64,000 nucleotides of DNA from Mesorhizobium sp. CA14 (GTDB lineage: Bacteria > Pseudomonadota > Alphaproteobacteria > Rhizobiales > Rhizobiaceae): assembly GCF_020165195.1 (NCBI RefSeq), contig NZ_JAIUHR010000014.1, positions 1 through 64,000 on the forward strand, given 5' to 3'. The translations under genes were made by a program, and so were the position numbers. A model generated the notes under the pieces. The model ran no database searches. It saw only the letters and a list, made by a program, of their open reading frames with translations, and had not been told where the DNA came from. How positions within the stretch are numbered: the first letter of the stretch is position 1; each line of letters starts with the position of its first letter. Below, one piece after another: positions 57,417 to 64,000 of the stretch.

Positions 57417-57444
57417 TGATTCCGACTGAACCGGCTTCGCATTC

Positions 57445-58449
57445 ATGATCGAGAAAAAACCACCGCTGACGATCAGGCTCTGCCAGCCACGCGGCTTCTG
57501 CGCCGGCGTCGACCGCGCCATCCAGATCGTCGTGCTGGCGCTGAAGAAATACGGCGCGCCGGTCTATGTTCGCCACGAGATCGTGCACAACCGCTACGTC
57601 GTCGAAGGGCTGCAGAGCCTCGGCGCCGTCTTCATCGAGGAACTGTCCGAGATTCCGCCGGAGCATCGCCAGTCGCCCGTGGTCTTTTCCGCGCATGGCG
57701 TGCCGAAATCGGTGCCGGCGGATGCCGAGGCGCGCAATCTCTTCTACCTCGACGCCACATGCCCGCTCGTCTCGAAGGTGCACAAGCAGGCGATGCGCCA
57801 CCAGCGGCTTGGCCGCCATGTGCTCCTGATCGGCCACGCCGGGCACCCGGAGGTGATCGGCACGATGGGCCAATTGCCGGAAGGCGCTGTGACGCTGATC
57901 GAGACCGAGGCCGATGCGGCGCGCTTCGTGCCCGTCGACGCTTCGGCATTGGGCTTCGTCACCCAGACGACCTTATCGGTCGAGGACACCGCCGGCATTA
58001 TCCGGGCGCTCCAGGAGAGGTTTCCCGAACTGCATGCGGCCGCGGCCGAATCGATCTGCTACGCCACCACCAACCGCCAGGAAGCGGTGAAGGAAACGGC
58101 GGCGGGGGCTGATCTTTTCCTTATCGTCGGCGCTCCCAATTCGTCCAATTCGCGCCGCCTTGTCGAAGTGGCGGAGCGTGCGGGTGCCACGATGTCGCTT
58201 CTCGTGCAGCGCGCCGCCGAAATTCCGTGGGATGAGATCGCCGGGATCAGGGCGCTCGGCCTGTCGGCCGGCGCATCGGCGCCGGAGATCATCGTCGATG
58301 AGATCATCGACGCGTTCCGGCAGCGCTTCGACGTCACCATCGATCTGGCCATCACGGCCACGGAAACGGAGGATTTTCCGGTGATGCGGGTGCTGCGCGA
58401 TGTCGAACTGACGGCGGCCGACATGGCCTTCGTCAATGGAGCGGCGTGA
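57445..58449 (+). CDS. ispH: 4-hydroxy-3-methylbut-2-enyl diphosphate reductase
   Basis: 334 aa iron-sulfur enzyme making IPP and DMAPP, the final MEP pathway step. The three cluster cysteines lie in [11 protein letters not shown] (Cys19), [11 protein letters not shown] and [20 protein letters not shown] and VGAPNSSNS are also conserved. It is followed at 6 bp by thrB. Confidence 0.95.
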   Translation: MIEKKPPLTIRLCQPRGFCAGVDRAIQIVVLALKKYGAPVYVRHEIVHNRYVVEGLQSLGAVFIEELSEIPPEHRQSPVVFSAHGVPKSVPADAEARNLFYLDATCPLVSKVHKQAMRHQRLGRHVLLIGHAGHPEVIGTMGQLPEGAVTLIETEADAARFVPVDASALGFVTQTTLSVEDTAGIIRALQERFPELHAAAAESICYATTNRQEAVKETAAGADLFLIVGAPNSSNSRRLVEVAERAGATMSLLVQRAAEIPWDEIAGIRALGLSAGASAPEIIVDEIIDAFRQRFDVTIDLAITATETEDFPVMRVLRDVELTAADMAFVNGAA

Positions 58450-58455
58450 AACCGG

Positions 58456-59418
58456 ATGGCCGTCTACACCGACGTCAACGAAGGCGAGCTGACCGCATTC
58501 CTCAAGGCCTATCCGGTGGGCGAGCTGCTCTCCTATAAGGGCATAGCAGAAGGTACCGAGAATTCCAATTTCCTGGTCCATGCCTCGACCGGCTCCTACA
58601 TCCTGACGCTCTACGAGAAGCGCGTCGACAAGGCCGACCTGCCGTTCTTTCTCGGCCTGATGGGCCATCTCGCCAGGAAGGGCATTTCCTGCCCGTTGCC
58701 GGTGACCGCGCATGACGGCACCGTCATCGGCACGCTCGCCGGCCGGCCTGCGGTCATCATCACCTTTCTCGAAGGCCTGTCGCTCAGGCGGCCGACCGCC
58801 GCGCATTGTGGCGAGGTCGGCAAGGCGCTCGCCGGCCTGCATCTTGCCGGCCAGGATTTTCAGATGCGAAGGCCGAACGCGCTGGCCATCGACGGCTGGC
58901 GCAAGCTCTGGGCGGCCTCGCGCGAGCGCGCCGACGAGGTCGAGCCCGGCTTGGCGGCCGAGGTCGATGCCGATTTCGCCGATTTCGAGCGCAACTGGCC
59001 CACCGGCCTGCCGAAGGGCATCATTCATGCCGATCTCTTCCCGGACAATGTCTTCTTCCTCGGCGAGAAACTGTCGGGGCTGATCGACTTCTATTTCGCC
59101 TGCGACGATCTCTACGCCTATGATGTCGCCACCTGCCTCAACGCCTGGTGCTTCGAGAAGTATTTTTCCTTCAACCTGACCAAGGGGACAGCGCTGCTGG
59201 CCGGCTACCAGTCGGTGCGGCCGCTCTCGGGTGACGAGAAAGCGGCGCTGCCGATCCTGGCGCGCGGCTCGGCGCTGCGCTTCATGCTGACCCGCCTCTA
59301 TGATTGGCTGACCATTCCGGATGGCGGGCTGGTGATGAAGCGCGATCCGACCGAATATATCCGCCGCATGCGCTTCCATCGCGCCATCAAGTCGCCATCC
59401 GAATACGGGCTGACATGA
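58456..59418 (+). CDS. thrB: Homoserine kinase type II
   Basis: 320 aa APH/choline-kinase-like fold, not the GHMP type. [22 protein letters not shown], the catalytic loop [14 protein letters not shown] and the metal motif [17 protein letters not shown] are present. It phosphorylates homoserine in threonine synthesis. Its stop overlaps the rnhA start (ATGA). Confidence 0.92.
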   Translation: MAVYTDVNEGELTAFLKAYPVGELLSYKGIAEGTENSNFLVHASTGSYILTLYEKRVDKADLPFFLGLMGHLARKGISCPLPVTAHDGTVIGTLAGRPAVIITFLEGLSLRRPTAAHCGEVGKALAGLHLAGQDFQMRRPNALAIDGWRKLWAASRERADEVEPGLAAEVDADFADFERNWPTGLPKGIIHADLFPDNVFFLGEKLSGLIDFYFACDDLYAYDVATCLNAWCFEKYFSFNLTKGTALLAGYQSVRPLSGDEKAALPILARGSALRFMLTRLYDWLTIPDGGLVMKRDPTEYIRRMRFHRAIKSPSEYGLT

Positions 59419-59945
59419 ACAAACAGATCGAGATCTTCACCGACGGCGCCTGCTCGGGCAATCCCGGGCCCGGCGGCTGGGGCGCGGTGCTGCGCTACAA
59501 CGGCGTCACCAGGGAGCTGTCCGGCGGCGAGGCCGAGACCACCAACAACCGCATGGAGCTGCTCGCCGCCATCACGGCGCTCAACGCGCTGAAGGAGCCT
59601 TGCGCGGTCGATCTCTACACCGACAGCAAATACGTCATGGACGGCATCTCCAAATGGATCCATGGCTGGAAGAAGAACGGCTGGAAGACAGGCGACAGAA
59701 AGCCGGTCAAGAATGGCGAGCTCTGGCAGGCGCTCGACGAAGCCAACCGGCGCCACAAGGTCACCTGGCATTGGGTGAAAGGCCATGCCGGCCACCCGGA
59801 GAACGAGCGCGCCGACGAACTGGCCAGGCAAGGCATGGCGCCGTTCAAGAGAGGCCCGGTGAAGCCTGTCGTGGCGGCACAGCCCGTAGCGCAACCGAAG
59901 CGGCCGGCGGTTGCAAAGGCGCGACGCTCGACCCAGAGCTATTAG
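59415..59945 (+). CDS. rnhA: Ribonuclease HI
   Basis: 176 aa. The core (1-145) has the DEDD metal residues in [40 protein letters not shown] and [12 protein letters not shown] basic, proline/alanine-rich tail of about 30 residues follows. It cuts the RNA strand of RNA-DNA hybrids. ATG 59415 is coupled to thrB. Confidence 0.95.
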   Translation: MNKQIEIFTDGACSGNPGPGGWGAVLRYNGVTRELSGGEAETTNNRMELLAAITALNALKEPCAVDLYTDSKYVMDGISKWIHGWKKNGWKTGDRKPVKNGELWQALDEANRRHKVTWHWVKGHAGHPENERADELARQGMAPFKRGPVKPVVAAQPVAQPKRPAVAKARRSTQSY

Positions 59946-59985
59946 GCCTGCCGGCAGATCGGCCGACGGCGGGAGGACGTCAACC

Positions 59986-60576
59986 GTGCCCTTAGCCTAT
60001 TACATCACCCATCCCCAGGTTCGCATCGACGCCAACGTGCCCGTGCCGGAATGGGGCCTGTCCGACGTCGGCCGGGCGAGGGCCGTTGCGATGCTCGATC
60101 AGCCCTGGGTTGGCTCGATCCGGCGCGTGGTGTCGTCGGGCGAACGCAAGGCCGTTGAAACCGCGAAAATTCTGGCGGACCATCTTCATCTTACGGTCGA
60201 GATAAGGGAGCGGATGCATGAGAACGACCGCTCGGCGACCGGCTTCCTGCCGCCGCCGGAATTCGAAGCGGTTGCCGACGAGTTCTTCGCCAGGCCGCAT
60301 GTCAGCATTCGGGGGTGGGAGCGCGCGATCGACGCTCAGCGTCGTATTGCGAGCGAGGTCGATGCAGTGCTCGCCGCCGATGCTGGAAACGTCGCTTTCG
60401 TTGGCCATGGCGGCGTGGGCACGCTTTTGCTGCTTCTGCTCGATGGCCGCGAAATCAGTCGTGTCGCGGATCAGCCGGCGGGCGGCGGCAACTACTTCGC
60501 CTATGACATTGAGGCTCGCCGCACCCTGCACGGCTGGCGCCCCATCGACGAACTGACGCCGCATGACGGCATTTGA
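59986..60576 (+). CDS. Histidine phosphatase-like protein with altered RHG motif
   Basis: 196 aa. The fold is recognisable (GLSDVGRARA, VVSSGERKAVETAKILADH, AFVGHGGVGTLLL), but the N-terminal RHG is ITHPQV here: the histidine remains, while the phosphate-binding Arg and the Gly are lost. Catalysis may be weak or changed. The GTG start at 59986 has GGGAGG upstream. It lies 40 bp after rnhA. Confidence 0.75.
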   Translation: MPLAYYITHPQVRIDANVPVPEWGLSDVGRARAVAMLDQPWVGSIRRVVSSGERKAVETAKILADHLHLTVEIRERMHENDRSATGFLPPPEFEAVADEFFARPHVSIRGWERAIDAQRRIASEVDAVLAADAGNVAFVGHGGVGTLLLLLLDGREISRVADQPAGGGNYFAYDIEARRTLHGWRPIDELTPHDGI

Positions 60577-60579
60577 TCG

Positions 60580-61056
60580 TCAGCGGATCAGCAGCGCCGT
60601 CGAGAACATGCCGAGAGCGAACACCGTGTGCGCCACGAGATTGAGCGCGCGCACCTTCGTCGGGTTGGGGAGCTTGGATGCCGCCCAGCCTGCGCCCATG
60701 CCAGGCGCCAGAAGGAACCAGCCCGCCCCGACCGTGACGATGCCGAGGATGAAGGCCGGCAGGAATGTCGGCGCCGCCAGCCAGCCCGCGCCAGCGAGCA
60801 CCACCAGGATCGCCCCGTAAAGGATGCCGACGAGGTAGTGGAACGCCCAGCCGAGCGCCTTTTCATGCGCATAGGGCGCCGCCTTGCCGATATCGTGGTG
60901 AAAGACCCTCTCCGGCAGATGCCGGACCCAGCGTCCAACCATCCCCCAGTTGGGCAATGGCTGGCCGATTATCTTATTGAGGATGATCGCCCAGATATCC
61001 ATGAACACCGTGGCGCCGATGCCGATCGCCACCGCGCGCCAGACGGTGTCAAACAT
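60580..61056 (-). CDS. DUF2938 membrane protein
   Basis: 158 aa with four to five hydrophobic segments, starting [25 protein letters not shown] and containing HYLVGILYGAILVV. Matches DUF2938, function unknown. Its ATG overlaps the stop of the upstream peroxiredoxin gene by one base (TGATG), so the two are co-expressed. Confidence 0.83.
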   Translation of the reverse strand: MFDTVWRAVAIGIGATVFMDIWAIILNKIIGQPLPNWGMVGRWVRHLPERVFHHDIGKAAPYAHEKALGWAFHYLVGILYGAILVVLAGAGWLAAPTFLPAFILGIVTVGAGWFLLAPGMGAGWAASKLPNPTKVRALNLVAHTVFALGMFSTALLIR

Positions 61057-61538
61057 CAGAGCTGCTCGAGGATTTTCGCCGCGCCGGACTCGTCGACGCC
61101 AGGCTTGGTCTCGACATTGAGCGCCACGACCTTGCCGTCCTCGACGATCATCGAAAAGCGCTTCGAGCGCAGGCCCATACCGGCGGCGGAAAGATCGTTG
61201 TCGAGCCCTACCGATTTGGCGAAATCGCCGCTGCCGTCGGCGAGATAGAGGATCTTGCCTTCGCCGCCGGTGAACCGCGCCCAGGCGCCCATGACATGCA
61301 CGTCGTTGACCGAGACGACGGCGATCGTGTCGACGCCGCGCGAAAGAATGGCGTCATGGTTCTCCAGATAGCCCGGCAGGTGGTTGTTGCTGCAGGTCGG
61401 CGTGAAGGCGCCGGGAACGCCGAACAGCACCACCTTCTTGCCGGCGAAGATCTCATCGCCGGTGATCGGCTTGGCGCCGTCGGTCGTCATCACCTTGAAG
61501 CTCGATGCGGGCAGTCTTTCGCCAACCGAAATGGTCAT
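61056..61538 (-). CDS. Peroxiredoxin, Prx5 type (AhpE/PMP20-like)
   Basis: 160 aa thioredoxin-fold peroxidase. The active site [17 protein letters not shown] has the peroxidatic Cys49; no clear resolving Cys is seen, so it probably relies on glutathione or glutaredoxin. It removes hydrogen peroxide and alkyl peroxides in the cytoplasm. ATG 61538 has GAGGAACCC upstream. Confidence 0.9.
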   Translation of the reverse strand: MTISVGERLPASSFKVMTTDGAKPITGDEIFAGKKVVLFGVPGAFTPTCSNNHLPGYLENHDAILSRGVDTIAVVSVNDVHVMGAWARFTGGEGKILYLADGSGDFAKSVGLDNDLSAAGMGLRSKRFSMIVEDGKVVALNVETKPGVDESGAAKILEQL

Positions 61539-61621
61539 GGGTTCCTCGCTTGGATATCGGGAAGATCGATGCCTTCGATATCGGACTGCGCGGGCTCCGG
61601 CAACCTCTTCACAACCCTGGA

Positions 61622-62428
61622 TCAAGGGAAAGGCAGCAACCCGTCGACCGAACCCTCGGCGCTGGTCAGCGTGTAATACAGCCCGCCATCGGTCGGCGTC
61701 GCCGACGGTCGGTCGAGGATCGGCACGGTGAAGACGAGTTTGCCGTCCTTCTGGCTGCGCACCGGCGCGCCGAACATGTAGTCGCGCTCGCCGGCGATGA
61801 AGAAGTCGACGGATTGCGGATCGCCGGCCGACTGCGCCTCGACGACAAGGGTTTCGTGATCGCCGGGCAGCACGCTGACGCCGAAATCGGACCGGGCCGG
61901 AGAGGGCAGCGTCGCAAGCGCGGTTTTCACCAGTGCGGCATCGGTTGCGTTATCCGGATCGGAGCCGGGGTCGACGCTGAGCCGGGTCTGCACCGGAATG
62001 CAGATCGTCTCGCAGATGCCGACGAAGACATGGGCGTCGATGGTCGCCGGTTGGCCAGGCGAAGACACCGTAAAGGTCACCGGCAGCGACACCGGACGAT
62101 CGTAGCCTGCCCATTTGCCGTAGCCGTCGTCATGCCGCTGCGGCGGCGGGAACGACAATTGCGCGTCGGCGATGTTGGTGCTGCCGGATATGTCGAGCTG
62201 CGGCGGCACGCCGGCATCGCCCGGATCGCGCCAATAGGTCTTCCAGCCGGGCTTCAACGCGATATCGAGCACGCCGTGGATCTTGCCGGCCTCGTCGGGC
62301 TTACCGGTGGTCACCAGCCGAACCTTGCCGCCTTCACTGTTGTACCAGTTCGAGGAGGAGGCCTCGGCCGGGAGGCTTGCAGCCCACCCGAAAACCACGC
62401 CGAGAACCAGTATTTTCATATATCGCAT
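61622..62428 (-). CDS. Periplasmic protein with DsbD N-terminal (c-type thiol-oxidoreductase) domain
   Basis: 268 aa. The signal peptide (ending near AEA, 23) is followed by a DsbD-alpha-like domain with the redox pair in [12 protein letters not shown] (Cys139, Cys143), and [16 protein letters not shown]. The membrane and thioredoxin parts of full DsbD are absent, so it would need a partner for electrons, perhaps a CcdA-like protein elsewhere. It lies 83 bp upstream of the peroxiredoxin on the same strand. Confidence 0.8.
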   Translation of the reverse strand: MRYMKILVLGVVFGWAASLPAEASSSNWYNSEGGKVRLVTTGKPDEAGKIHGVLDIALKPGWKTYWRDPGDAGVPPQLDISGSTNIADAQLSFPPPQRHDDGYGKWAGYDRPVSLPVTFTVSSPGQPATIDAHVFVGICETICIPVQTRLSVDPGSDPDNATDAALVKTALATLPSPARSDFGVSVLPGDHETLVVEAQSAGDPQSVDFFIAGERDYMFGAPVRSQKDGKLVFTVPILDRPSATPTDGGLYYTLTSAEGSVDGLLPFP

Positions 62429-62554
62429 AGCGGTGATTTGACCGTCCGTTCTTGGCCGCGCAATGACTTCGTCACCTTCCCGGTATCATATTTGCGTGAC
62501 ATCGGGGACCGGCACCATCTTTTCGGCGCTGCCGAAACGCGTTACGCTCAAGCC

Positions 62555-63163
62555 ATGGACTTGCTGCGCCACAAGAAGGCGGCCGCCGGCCGCGGCTTCC
62601 TCGACGATCAGTTCCTGATTGCCATGCCAGGCATGAAGGACGACCGTTTCGCGCGCTCCGTCATCTACGTCTGCGCCCATAGCGACGAGGGCGCGATGGG
62701 CCTGATCATCAACCAGACGCAGCAGATGCTGTTTCCGGACCTGCTCGTGCAGCTCGGCATCATGGACGAGCAGGAAGTGATCCGCCTGCCGGCGCACACG
62801 CGCGATTTCGTCGTGCGCAATGGCGGGCCGGTCGACCGCAGCCGCGGCTTCGTGCTGCATTCCGGCGACTATCGCGTGGAATCCTCGCTCAACGTCTCCG
62901 ACGATATCTGCCTGACGGCAACCGTCGACATATTGCGCGCCATCTCCACGGGGCGCGGCCCGCGCCATGCGCTGATGGCGCTCGGCTATTCCGGCTGGGC
63001 CGCCGGCCAGCTCGAAACGGAGATCGCCGAGAATGGCTGGCTCACCTGTCCGGCGACGCCCGAGCTTCTCTTCGACACCGACATCGAGCGCAAATACGAC
63101 CGCATCCTCGCCTCGATCGGCATCGACCTTGCCCATCTGAGCGCCGCCGCCGGGCATGCCTAG
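62555..63163 (+). CDS. YqgE/AlgH family protein
   Basis: 202 aa. The family N-terminus [25 protein letters not shown] is followed by [26 protein letters not shown] and [16 protein letters not shown]. Function is not settled; AlgH was first linked to alginate regulation. ATG 62555 gives the usual start; the open frame upstream is antisense to the DsbD-like gene and not real. Confidence 0.87.
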   Translation: MDLLRHKKAAAGRGFLDDQFLIAMPGMKDDRFARSVIYVCAHSDEGAMGLIINQTQQMLFPDLLVQLGIMDEQEVIRLPAHTRDFVVRNGGPVDRSRGFVLHSGDYRVESSLNVSDDICLTATVDILRAISTGRGPRHALMALGYSGWAAGQLETEIAENGWLTCPATPELLFDTDIERKYDRILASIGIDLAHLSAAAGHA

Positions 63164-63184
63164 CCTACCCTACCGAGCAGACGC

Positions 63185-63328
63185 AGAGGCCGTTTCGAAA
63201 CTCGCTCATGCGAGTCATATGGTGGTGATTTCGAGAATCGGAGCGGAGCGTGCTTAACGCACGTGGGCACCGGAAGCGCAGAAAGCGCCGCCAGACGGCC
63301 GCAGGAGCAGAGTTTCCAAACGGCCTCT
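63185..63328 (+). repeat. Palindromic intergenic element, copy C
   Basis: 144-bp element bounded by a 19-bp inverted repeat (AGAGGCCGTTTCGAAACTC, one mismatch). The core GAGAATCGGAGCGGAGCGTGC, loop, GCACGTGGGCACCGGAAGCGC aligns with copies A and B, but the central stem is CGTGC/GCACG instead of CGTAC/GTACG. An extra ACTCGC/GCGAGT hairpin (63200-63215) is unique to this copy. It ends inside the stop codon of the EAL gene. Confidence 0.85.
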
Positions 63329-64000
63329 AAGCCTGGGTCAGCGGATACTGCTCCCTCAGCGTCTTCAGCACCTGATCGCCGGGCATCGGCGCGCCGAACA
63401 TGAAGCTCTGGACATATTCGCAGCCCATCTGGCGCAGCTCCAGCGCATCGCTCTCGTCGGAGATGCCTTCCGCCACGACCGAAAGCCCGAGCTCATGCGC
63501 CATGTTGACCATGGATTTGAGCAGCACGGCGCGCTTCGGCGTTGCGTCGTCGACGAAGCTCTTGTCGATCTTGATCGTGTCGAATGGGAAGCGCGTCAGA
63601 TAGGAGAGCGAGGAATAGCCGGTGCCGAAATCGTCGAGCGACAGTCCGATGCCGAGCTGCTTCAGCTTGGTCAGAACATGTGCGGTCTGCTCGGGATTGT
63701 CCATCACCAGGGATTCGGTGAGCTCGAGCCGGAAGCAGCGCGGTTTCAGATTGGCGCGCGCGATGACCGAGCGGACGTCGCTGACCAGATCGCGGCGGAT
63801 GAGCTGGCGGCTGGACAGGTTGACCGAGACCGAGAGCGGCGCGTCGCCGATCTGCTTTTGCCAGCTCGCCAGGTCCTCGGCCGCCTGCTGCATGGCGAAC
63901 AGGCCGAGCTGCACGATCAGCCCGCAGTTCTCGGCGACCGGGATGAAGTCCCCCGGCGGGATCATGCCGCGGCGCGGATGGTCCCATCTCAGCAGCGCCT
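63327..64000 (-). CDS. EAL domain cyclic-di-GMP phosphodiesterase, C-terminal part (runs off right edge)
   Basis: About 224 residues are visible. They begin with ALLRWDHP, just after the EAL triad expected outside the window. Catalytic and metal residues present are NLSSRQL, ELTESLV, DDFGTGYSSL, KIDKSFV and the late Glu in VVAEGI, so the domain should be active in hydrolysing c-di-GMP. Upstream domains such as GGDEF, PAS or membrane segments cannot be seen. The stop codon is TAG shared with element C. Confidence 0.87.
   Translation of the reverse strand, partial: ALLRWDHPRRGMIPPGDFIPVAENCGLIVQLGLFAMQQAAEDLASWQKQIGDAPLSVSVNLSSRQLIRRDLVSDVRSVIARANLKPRCFRLELTESLVMDNPEQTAHVLTKLKQLGIGLSLDDFGTGYSSLSYLTRFPFDTIKIDKSFVDDATPKRAVLLKSMVNMAHELGLSVVAEGISDESDALELRQMGCEYVQSFMFGAPMPGDQVLKTLREQYPLTQA

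Noticed and set aside
61505..62554. Upstream extension of the YqgE reading frame
   Set aside because: It lies antisense to the DsbD-like gene and has no family similarity; YqgE homology starts at 62555.

Overview
The window reads as chromosome of an alphaproteobacterium of the order Rhizobiales, most likely Mesorhizobium or a close relative. The grounds are the high-GC codon usage, the gene orders (an agp-type alpha-galactoside operon; xseB near dxs, tlyA and an RlmD-type methylase; the coxB-coxA-ctaB-ctaG-coxC cluster followed by DUF983, SURF1, ispH, thrB and rnhA), families typical of the group (DUF1344, IalB, DUF2277), and abundant rhizobial-style intergenic palindromes. The genus is inferred from remembered gene order, not from a search. 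I saw no rRNA, tRNA or CRISPR array.

Layout. 1-936: frameshifted epimerase remnant. 1033-11115: alpha-galactoside uptake operon (two GH4 glycosidases, a binding protein, two permeases and a fused double ATPase) with a divergent AraC-type regulator. 11158-12321: secreted GH25 muramidase. 12571-19488: ribitol operon (AraC regulator, binding protein, ATPase, permease, ribitol 2-dehydrogenase, FGGY D-ribulokinase) that would take imported ribitol to D-ribulose 5-phosphate. 19489-21500: a small, visibly less GC-rich accessory patch with two short ORFs, a P63C-type protein and the stub of a transposase. 21580-29066: housekeeping genes (acyl-CoA dehydrogenase, crotonase, LysE-type exporter, pdxH, lipoprotein, J-domain protein, fabI, phosphatase, DUF1344). 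29272-35703: aroC, a RibB protein with a dead GTP cyclohydrolase II half, an MFS/TetR divergon with three perfect operators, a membrane protein, and bluB under a cobalamin riboswitch. 35832-43434: HDAC-type deacetylase, xseB, DUF2277, pirin, dxs, GFA protein, tlyA and an RNA uracil methylase. 43602-49287: a large exported pseudocaspase with a repetitive tail, a transglutaminase-like peptidase, a decayed VapBC module and tldD. 49388-50467: YbjN and IalB proteins. 50796-57306: aa3 cytochrome oxidase and its assembly genes. 57445-63163: ispH-thrB-rnhA, phosphatase, DUF2938, peroxiredoxin, DsbD-like protein and YqgE. 63327 to the right edge: C-terminal part of an EAL phosphodiesterase.

The least expected content is (i) the pseudocaspase, which lacks both catalytic residues and carries proline-rich, asparagine-rich and tandem-repeat segments; (ii) three copies of a ~120-145 bp palindromic intergenic element whose terminal inverted repeat begins exactly after the T of a neighbour's stop codon; (iii) hairpin repeats with covarying stems around a conserved 11-nt loop; (iv) paired inverted arrays of a GGCAGTA/TACTGCC unit between codirectional genes; and (v) a TetR divergon with three CATACG-N3-CGTATG sites.
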